A stretch of DNA of 64,000 nt. Source: Cellulomonas sp. Leaf334. Lineage in GTDB: Bacteria > Actinomycetota > Actinomycetes > Actinomycetales > Cellulomonadaceae. Every line of letters starts with the position of its first letter. Positions within the stretch are counted from its first letter, which is position 1. The DNA is taken from assembly GCF_001424195.1 (NCBI RefSeq), contig NZ_LMOO01000008.1:62001-126000 (forward strand). The letters are read 5' to 3'. Positions 58,508 to 64,000 of the stretch are shown here, in pieces. The position numbers and the translations under genes are program-made. The notes below the pieces were generated by a model that searched no databases, was not told where the DNA came from, and saw nothing but the letters and a program-made list of their open reading frames with translations.

Positions 58508-60051
58508 GGGTGGTCCAGCGCGGTCGCGCCACCGGCACTCGGGACGATCGAGAGCAGGCCGTCCTCGGGGGCGCCCAGGGGGAGCTCGCTCTGCTCCAGC
58601 AGGAACTTGCCCAGCCGGTCGTCCGGCGGCAGCTCGATCGGGTACTGACCGGTGAAGCAGGCGGCGCAGAGCTGCGACGCAGGCTGCTCGGTGGCGGCGA
58701 TCATGCCCTCCGGGGAGATGTAGCCGAGCGAGTCGGCGCCGAGCGAGGCCGCGATCTCGTCGACCCCGAGTCCGTTGGCGATGAGCTCGGCGCGGGACGC
58801 GAAGTCGATGCCGTAGAAGCAGGGCCACTTCACCGGCGGGGAGCTGATGCGCACGTGCACCTCGGCGGCACCGGCCTCTCGCAGCATCCGGACGAGCGCG
58901 CGCTGGGTGTTGCCGCGGACGATCGAGTCGTCGACGACCACCAGGCGCTTGCCACGGATGACGTCCTTGAGCGGGTTGAGCTTGAGCCGGATGCCGAGCT
59001 GGCGCAGGGTCTGGGACGGCTGAATGAACGTGCGCCCGACGTAGGCGTTCTTCGTCAGACCCTGACCGAACGTGATGCCGGACTCTGCGGCGTACCCGAC
59101 GGCCGCGGGCGTCCCGGACTCCGGCACGGGGATGACCAGGTCGGCCTCGACGGGGTGCTCGACCGCGAGGCGGCGACCCATCGCGACGCGTGCGGCGTGC
59201 ACGGACCTGCCGGCGATCGAGGTGTCGGGGCGTGCGAGGTACACGTACTCGAACACGCACCCGGCACGGTCGACCGACGCGAACCGGCTGCTGCGCAGGC
59301 CGTCCGCGTCGATCGCGATGAACTCGCCGGGCTCGATCTCGCGGACGAACGACGCGCCGACGATGTCCAGGGCCGGCGTCTCGCTGGCCACGACCCAGCC
59401 GCGCTCCAGCCGGCCGAGGACCAGCGGACGGACGCCCTGCGGGTCCCGTGCGGCGTACAGGGTGTGCTCATCCATGAAGACCAGGCTGAACGCGCCGCGC
59501 AGGCGCGGGAGCACCTCGAGCGCGGTGGCCTCCAGCGTGTGGTCCGGGTCCCCCGCCAGGAGCGCCGTGATCAGCGCGGTGTCGGTGGTGTTGCCGCGCG
59601 CGAGCTCCCCGCGCCGCTGGCTGCCGTAGCGCTCGGCGACGAGGTCGACGAGCTCCGCGGCATTGGTCAGGTTGCCGTTGTGGCCCAGGGCCACGGTGCC
59701 GGCGGCCGTCGGGCCGAGCGTCGGCTGCGCGTTCTCCCAGGTGCTGCCACCGGTGGTCGAGTAGCGCGCGTGCCCGATCGCGATGTGCCCCTGCAGGGCG
59801 TTCAGCGCGGTCTCGTCGAAGACCTGGGAGACGAGGCCCATGTCCTTGTAGACGAGCAGCTGCTGGCCGTTGGAGGTGGCGATGCCCGCCGACTCCTGGC
59901 CGCGGTGCTGCAAGGCGTACAGGCCGAAGTAGGTCAGCTTGGCGACTTCCTCGCCAGGTGCCCACACACCGAAGACGCCACAAGCGTCCTGGGGGCCTTT
60001 TTCGTTGGGGAGGAGGTCGTGGTTCAGACGTCCGTCTGCGCGGGGGGCCAC
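58504..60051 (-). CDS. purF: Amidophosphoribosyltransferase
   Basis: A 515-residue first enzyme of purine synthesis. A 23-residue propeptide ending KGPQDA precedes the N-terminal nucleophile Cys24 of CGVFGVW, which will be exposed by self-processing. The glutaminase part shows GLYALQHRGQESAG; the PRPP site is VVVDDSIVRGNT. The GTG start at 60051 matches other actinobacterial PurF beginnings; there is no ribosome site, so the mRNA may be leaderless. The start also lies 62 bases from the stop of the gene upstream. Confidence 0.95.
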   Translation of the reverse strand: MAPRADGRLNHDLLPNEKGPQDACGVFGVWAPGEEVAKLTYFGLYALQHRGQESAGIATSNGQQLLVYKDMGLVSQVFDETALNALQGHIAIGHARYSTTGGSTWENAQPTLGPTAAGTVALGHNGNLTNAAELVDLVAERYGSQRRGELARGNTTDTALITALLAGDPDHTLEATALEVLPRLRGAFSLVFMDEHTLYAARDPQGVRPLVLGRLERGWVVASETPALDIVGASFVREIEPGEFIAIDADGLRSSRFASVDRAGCVFEYVYLARPDTSIAGRSVHAARVAMGRRLAVEHPVEADLVIPVPESGTPAAVGYAAESGITFGQGLTKNAYVGRTFIQPSQTLRQLGIRLKLNPLKDVIRGKRLVVVDDSIVRGNTQRALVRMLREAGAAEVHVRISSPPVKWPCFYGIDFASRAELIANGLGVDEIAASLGADSLGYISPEGMIAATEQPASQLCAACFTGQYPIELPPDDRLGKFLLEQSELPLGAPEDGLLSIVPSAGGATALDHP

Positions 60052-60113
60052 GTGCCTATGGTCGCACAGTCCTCGCGGTGGGCGGCCAGCGTGACCACGC
60101 GTCACACGTCTGC

Positions 60114-60605
60114 TCAGACGTCCGCGCGGACCGCCTTGCGCACGCTGCGCCGGTCGGCCAGCACCGCGGCGAGCCCACCGAGGAACCCGCCGAGCACACC
60201 CCCGGCGACCGCCATGACGGTGCGCACGGCGCCCTCGCCGTCGAGGAACGAGATGAAGCCGGACCCGTCGGCGACCCACGGGACCTCGGGGCGGACGACC
60301 GCGACCAGGACCAGCGCGACGACGATGCCGACCAGGGCACCGGTCACGATGAATGCGCCGTACTTCGGGGCGTGGCGCACGGTGGCCGGCTCAGCGACCC
60401 GGGACAGCTCCTCCTCGGACGGGATCGGCACGCCGCGGGCGTCGAGTGCCGTCGGAGTGGCCGGTGGTGGTTCCGCCGGGGGCGCCACAGGGTCGGCAAC
60501 GCGCTCAGCCGAGGGCTCGTCGGTCGCGGGCTCAGCCGCGGTCGGGGCCGCTCCGGGCTGCGCGGCTGCGTCCGGGGCGTCGGCGGGCTGGGGGTCGTCA
60601 GGCAC
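60114..60605 (-). CDS. Hypothetical membrane protein upstream of purF
   Basis: A 163-residue protein. The first 75 residues are Pro/Ala-rich and likely disordered; two helices follow (GAFIVTGALVGIVVALVLVAVV and VRTVMAVAGGVLGGFLGGLAAVL). The end is RRSVRKAVRADV. Similar small membrane proteins are common directly upstream of purF in actinobacteria. GTG start. Confidence 0.75.
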   Translation of the reverse strand: MPDDPQPADAPDAAAQPGAAPTAAEPATDEPSAERVADPVAPPAEPPPATPTALDARGVPIPSEEELSRVAEPATVRHAPKYGAFIVTGALVGIVVALVLVAVVRPEVPWVADGSGFISFLDGEGAVRTVMAVAGGVLGGFLGGLAAVLADRRSVRKAVRADV

Positions 60606-60640
60606 CCCGTGATCCTAGGTCAGTGCCCGCATCGGCACCC

Positions 60641-61021
60641 TCAGCCGCGGTGGCGGGCGGCCTGGAGCGGGAGCCACTCGCGCAGGTCGGCGCGCTCGCC
60701 GGACGCCCGGATCCGACCGTCGGCCACGGCAGACTCCCAGGTCAGAGCCCCGGTGGCCAGGCCGAGCCACGTCTGGGCGTCCGTCTCCACGACGTTCGGC
60801 GGGGTGCCCCGGGTGTGACGAGGTCCGTCCACCGCCTGCACGGCACCGTCGGGCGGCACCCGCACCTCGACCGCGTTCCCCGGGGCGACCCCGGCCAGCT
60901 CCTCGAGCGTGAACCGGACCGCGGTCCGCCGCGCAGCAGTCGGCACGCCGACGGGGTCCGCCCGCCAGACGGCCAGCGCGGCCCGCCCGTCGGCGGGGTC
61001 GGTACGTCGACGTGGCGGCAT
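60641..61021 (-). CDS. Sterol-carrier-protein-like small protein
   Basis: A 126-residue protein of the actinobacterial sterol carrier family. The beta-sheet core VRFTLEELAGVAPGNAVEVR and VETDAQTWLGLATGALTW followed by GRIRASGERADLREWLPL are typical SCP-2-like features (lipid-binding pocket). N-terminus PPRRRTDPADGRAAL. It is usually next to purF, as here. Confidence 0.82.
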   Translation of the reverse strand: MPPRRRTDPADGRAALAVWRADPVGVPTAARRTAVRFTLEELAGVAPGNAVEVRVPPDGAVQAVDGPRHTRGTPPNVVETDAQTWLGLATGALTWESAVADGRIRASGERADLREWLPLQAARHRG

Positions 61022-61066
61022 GCTGCGATTCTCCCCTGTGCGACGAGGGTGGCGCCGGTTGGCCTA

Positions 61067-61226
61067 ATGTTCACGACGACCCGTCGGGCTCTGTTCGCTG
61101 CCGAGCCAGGCCTGGCGGCCGACGTCCTGGCGGAGCGGGAGCAGCCGCGCCGACGAGCTCGCCGACGCCACCCTCCGCGACGTCTGCGAGCTCATGGCGT
61201 CGGTCTGCGGCCAGGTCGGTCGGTGA
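61067..61226 (+). pseudogene. Possible small gene with a +1 frameshift
   Basis: From ATG 61067 the frame reads MFTTTRRALFAAEPGLAADV and LAERE, then drifts into an Arg/Pro-rich run. Moving to the +1 frame near 61135 restores a sensible helical sequence, ADELADATLRDVCELMASVC and GQVGR, ending at TGA 61224, six bases before a strong terminator. The join suggests a broken gene of about 52 residues, or a sequence error. I cannot name a family. Confidence 0.35.
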
Positions 61227-61231
61227 CGCGC

Positions 61232-61265
61232 GAGAGCCCGCGGGGGATGTCCCCCGCGGGCTCTC
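61232..61265. terminator. Intrinsic terminator after the GH6 cellulase gene
   Basis: GAGAGCCCGCGGGGGA and TCCCCCGCGGGCTCTC form a perfect 16-pair stem with a two-base loop, 23 bases past the cellulase stop. Being symmetrical it can also end the plus-strand transcript of the small broken gene. Confidence 0.9.
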
Positions 61266-61287
61266 TGGAGATCAGCCGGTCAGCCGG

Positions 61288-62661
61288 TCACCACTTCGCG
61301 TTGCGCGCCAGCTCCAGGGCCATGCTCTGGAACCAGGCGCCGGCGGAGGGTCCGCCGTTGCAGGCGCCGTCCGACTCACCGGGCAGCTTGACCCAGAGCA
61401 GGGCGTCCAGGCCGGAGCCGTCGTTCACCAGGGTCGGCTTCTCGCCGAGGGCGCGACCGCTCGGGTTGCACCACTCGCCGTTGGAGCCGTTGCCGTTGCG
61501 GGAGGTGTCGATGACGAACTTCTTGCCGCCCAGCTGCTGCGAGATCTGCTGTCCGTACGACTTCGAGGCCGAGGTCGTCTGGTAGTTCGACGTGTTCAGC
61601 GCGAAGCCGACCGCGTACTCGAAGCCGATCTGGTTGAGGCGGCTCACGGCCGTGCTGACGGGCAGCCACCCCGAGTGGCCGGCGTCGATGTAGACGCGGG
61701 CGCCCTTGAGCGTCAGCGACTTGGCGGCGTACTTGAGGAAGCCGACCCGGTCGCCCTGGCCGCTGCAGTCGCCCAGCTGGGCGAGGGCGTCGGGCTCGAG
61801 GATCACGTACGGGTTGCCCTTGATGCCCGAAGCGACCGTGTCGATCCAGGCTGCGTACGCGCTCTCGGAGACACCGCCGCCGGAGTGCGAGCCGCAGTCA
61901 CGGCCGGGGATCGCGTAGACGACGAGCGTCGGGATCTTGCCTGCGGCGACCGCGCGGCCGGTGTAGTCGGCCACCTCGGCCCGCGAGTCGGACGCGTCGG
62001 ACCAGTTGCCCACCCAGTATGCCTGCGGGGTCAGGGCGATCTTCTCGAGCAGCGCCTTGTCGTTGCCGCCCGCCTGCTGCCAGGCGCGGTACGCCTGCGT
62101 GGTCGGGTCGATGTAGAAGCTGCCGGACTGCGGCGGGTTCGTCTGCGTCGGGGTGGGGGTCGGGGTCTGCGTCGGGGTCTGCGTCGGCGTCGGCGTCTGG
62201 GTCGGGGTCTGCGTCGGCGTCTGGGTCGGGGTCGAGGTCTGCGTCGGGGTGGTACCGGTACAGGTCGTGCCGTTCATGGTGAACGTCGCCGGGATCGGGT
62301 TGGACCCGCTCCAGGAGCCGTTGAAGCCGAAGTTCGTCTTCCCGTTCGTCCCCAGCGAGCCGTTGTACGGCAGGCTCGCCACGGAGACCGACGAGCCGCT
62401 CTGGCTGACGTTGCCGTTCCACAGCTGCGTGATCTTCTGCCCGGCCGTGAACGTCCAGCCGACCGTCCACGAGCTGACGGGGTCACCCAGGTTGGTGACG
62501 GTGACGTCTGCGCCGTAGCCGCCTCCCCACTGGTTCGTGATCTTGTACTCGACCTTGCAGCCGGGGGCTGCCTGAGCGGCGGTCGCGGTCACGGCGGTGA
62601 GGCCTGCGACGGCGACGGCTGCTGTGGCGAGCAGCGCTGTGGCGGTTCTGCGGGTGGGCAT
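61288..62661 (-). CDS. Secreted GH6 cellulase with CBM2
   Basis: A 457-residue exported endoglucanase/cellobiohydrolase family GH6 with the same order as C. fimi CenA. Signal peptide to AQAAPG; a family 2 cellulose-binding module (about 35-140; CKVEYKITNQWGGGYGADVT, later FNGSWSGSNPIP); a Pro-Thr-Gln linker (about 140-180); and the GH6 domain with catalytic Asp255 in GRDCG, Asp291 in ILEPDALA and Asp385 in DTSRNG. An inverting beta-1,4-glucanase. GAGGAG precedes the ATG by seven bases. It has a palindromic LacI-type operator upstream and a strong terminator downstream. Confidence 0.94.
   Translation of the reverse strand: MPTRRTATALLATAAVAVAGLTAVTATAAQAAPGCKVEYKITNQWGGGYGADVTVTNLGDPVSSWTVGWTFTAGQKITQLWNGNVSQSGSSVSVASLPYNGSLGTNGKTNFGFNGSWSGSNPIPATFTMNGTTCTGTTPTQTSTPTQTPTQTPTQTPTPTQTPTQTPTPTPTQTNPPQSGSFYIDPTTQAYRAWQQAGGNDKALLEKIALTPQAYWVGNWSDASDSRAEVADYTGRAVAAGKIPTLVVYAIPGRDCGSHSGGGVSESAYAAWIDTVASGIKGNPYVILEPDALAQLGDCSGQGDRVGFLKYAAKSLTLKGARVYIDAGHSGWLPVSTAVSRLNQIGFEYAVGFALNTSNYQTTSASKSYGQQISQQLGGKKFVIDTSRNGNGSNGEWCNPSGRALGEKPTLVNDGSGLDALLWVKLPGESDGACNGGPSAGAWFQSMALELARNAKW
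62142..62258. repeat. Pro-Thr-Gln linker repeat in the GH6 gene
   Basis: A run of GTCTGCGTCGGGGT-type units of 12 to 18 bases encodes PTQTPTQTPTPTQTP-like residues that join CBM2 to the catalytic domain. The repetition is a coding feature, not a CRISPR array. Slippage here would change linker length. Confidence 0.9.
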
Positions 62662-62785
62662 GGTTCTCCTCGGTACGTCCGGGTCCTGGGCGGGGCGGGC
62701 TCGCGTCGGCGATGACTGCTGCTGCACCCCGGTCCCGACGAGGAAACCCGACCGCCGACGGGTCTGGCGAGCGGTGGGCCGGATA

Positions 62786-62797
62786 CGAAACGTTTCG
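62786..62797. promoter_or_regulatory. LacI-family operator upstream of the GH6 cellulase
   Basis: CGAAACGTTTCG is a perfect 12-base palindrome, 124 bases upstream of the cellulase ATG. GAAACGTTTC is a common LacI/GalR-type operator core. It differs from the TGGGAGCGCTCCCA box of the CelR regulon known in actinobacterial cellulose users. Confidence 0.6.
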
Positions 62798-62836
62798 GTT
62801 CCGGATCCGGGTCGTCGATGCGCTTCCGCGGGGCTC

Positions 62837-63949
62837 TCAGGGGCGCGGACGACCCGGTCCGCGCAGACCCCGCTGGTACTCCTTGGTGACCTTCTTCCAG
62901 CGGTCGCGCTCCTCGGCCCGCAGCCGCGCGTCCGACCGCCGCGCCTGGTACGCCGCCTCCCGCGCCAGCCGCTGCCAGCTGTCGAACCGGCGCTCGGCGA
63001 GCTCCCCGCTGTCGAGCGCCGCCCGGATGGCGCAGCCCGGCTCCCCCGCGTGGTGGCAGTCGGCGAACCGGCAGGCCGCGGCCAGCTCGGCGACGTCCGC
63101 GAACGTGGTGTCCAGCGCGTCCTCGTCCGCGACGACGCCGACCCCGCGGATGCCGGGCGTGTCGATGAGCATCGCCCCGCCCGCCAGCGGGACGAGCTCG
63201 CGGTGCGTGGTCGTGTGGCGCCCGCGGCCGTCGGCCCGCCGCTCGCCGGTCTCCATCACGTCCCGTCCCGCCAGCGCGTTGACCAGCGTCGACTTGCCCG
63301 CGCCCGACGGGCCGACGGCGACCAGGGTCGCTCCGGGCACGAGCAGGGCACGGAGTGCGTCGAGCCCCTGGCCTGTCGGGACGCTGACCGTGTGGACGTC
63401 GACCGCGAGCGCCACCGCCTCGACCTCCGCGGTCATGCCCTCGGGGTCCGGCACGAGGTCGGCCTTCGTCAGGACGACGACCGGGGTCGCGCCCGAGCGC
63501 CACGCCAGCGTGAGCAGCCGCTCGATCCGGCCGAGGTCCGGGTCCGGCTCGAGGTGCTCGACGACGAGCACGACGTCGATGTTGGCGGCGAGCGCCTGCA
63601 CCCGGGACGTGGCACCGGCGCTGTCGCGGACCAGGGCGGTGGTGCGAGGCCGCAGGCTGGTGCCGGCCCTGGTGCCGAGCCCGTCGGTCTCGGACTCGGC
63701 CTCCGGGATCCACAACCAGTCGCCCACCGTGGGGGCGAGCCGGTCGCCGTCCTCCGTCGCGAGGAGCCCGTCACGCTCCAGCGGTATGCGACGCGGCTCG
63801 TGCGCGCCGTCCAGGCCGTCGGCGGGCAGCACGAGGACCGCGCCCTTGTCGGCACGGACCACGCGGAACAGATCGCCTGACACGCCTCGACGGTAGAAGC
63901 GCACATCGTCGAGAAGCCACAGAAATAGCCACCCGCCCCCGCTCGCCAT
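62837..63949 (-). CDS. rsgA: Ribosome small subunit-dependent GTPase A
   Basis: A GTPase (370 residues from ATG 63949; GTG 63904 or 63883 are shorter options, and the frame remains open to the window edge). It has the RsgA circular permutation: a short OB-fold (DLFRVVRADKGAVLVL; PTVGDWLWI), then TKAD before the G1 loop GPSGAGKST and DTPGIRG, and a zinc finger CRFADCHHAGEPGC. It helps mature the 30S subunit. It is divergent in position from nothing here; the next gene is the cellulase, 175 bases on. Confidence 0.88.
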   Translation of the reverse strand: MASGGGWLFLWLLDDVRFYRRGVSGDLFRVVRADKGAVLVLPADGLDGAHEPRRIPLERDGLLATEDGDRLAPTVGDWLWIPEAESETDGLGTRAGTSLRPRTTALVRDSAGATSRVQALAANIDVVLVVEHLEPDPDLGRIERLLTLAWRSGATPVVVLTKADLVPDPEGMTAEVEAVALAVDVHTVSVPTGQGLDALRALLVPGATLVAVGPSGAGKSTLVNALAGRDVMETGERRADGRGRHTTTHRELVPLAGGAMLIDTPGIRGVGVVADEDALDTTFADVAELAAACRFADCHHAGEPGCAIRAALDSGELAERRFDSWQRLAREAAYQARRSDARLRAEERDRWKKVTKEYQRGLRGPGRPRP

Positions 63950-64000
63950 CCTGCGAACCGAACCGGCGATGAGTGCTGTCGAACGTGTCGGACGCGGCAC

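Noticed and set aside
62142..62258. CRISPR-like short repeats
   Set aside because: They are the in-frame Pro-Thr-Gln linker of the GH6 cellulase; no spacers.

Overview
The window is very GC-rich DNA with overlapping (ATGA/GTGA) start-stop junctions throughout and many GTG starts. Its gene content is that of an actinobacterium of the Micrococcales, most likely Cellulomonas or a close relative. The strongest pointers are a secreted CBM2-PT linker-GH6 cellulase of the CenA type, a C50-carotenoid gene set (crtE, crtB, crtI, crtYe, crtYf, crtEb), BldC, DUF3073, a DUF7455 protein and a GlnX/GlnH pair. No phage, insertion sequence or CRISPR array was seen. The genus is inferred, not proven.

Layout. 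1-5580 (minus) is a five-gene operon running telA, a small unknown gene, a CbxX-type AAA ATPase, glnX and glnH, and it points off the left edge, where by analogy with mycobacteria pknG may follow. 5807-8874 holds a SHOCT protein, a SulP/STAS anion transporter, a GNAT acetyltransferase and an HNH protein. 8923-11581 (minus) is an unusual three-gene operon: a 124-aa Gly-run protein, a HopA1-like protein, and a Ser/Thr kinase with a leader-binding-like N-terminus and a short LanC-like tail. 11778-15482 (plus) carries a PH-like membrane protein and a four-gene, EspG/WXG-like operon without ESX core genes. 15441-18877 has vanZ-like and vanY-like genes divergent from a two-component system.

18614-26262 encodes a HTH/ASCH-like protein, a secreted 5'-nucleotidase, a small lipoprotein, a VWA lipoprotein, a DUF4190 protein and an orphan amino-acid binding protein. 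tRNA-Lys and an RHH/Doc toxin-antitoxin pair follow, then small genes (YdeI, DUF7455, GNAT, AlgH, DUF808). 30967-44085 is a carbohydrate/peptide uptake region: a 1460-aa GH51 arabinofuranosidase with a LacI-type operator, aldose 1-epimerase, a Na+/H+ antiporter and a full oligopeptide-type ABC importer.

44108-50829 contains the C50 carotenoid operon (minus) with an extra membrane gene at its end. It is followed by galE, an LLM oxidoreductase, a CDF exporter, a zincin-like protein, a tRNA Glu-Asp-Phe cluster, a holin-X/DUF3618 envelope cluster, bldC, DUF3073, purM-purF, a sterol-carrier protein, the GH6 cellulase and rsgA at the right edge.

The best candidate for an undescribed system is the kinase/HopA1/Gly-run operon at 8923-11581, because it combines two protein types otherwise known together from class V lanthipeptide dehydration, yet its small partner has no cysteine and there is no protease or exporter beside it. 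The EspG-like operon that follows is the second candidate.
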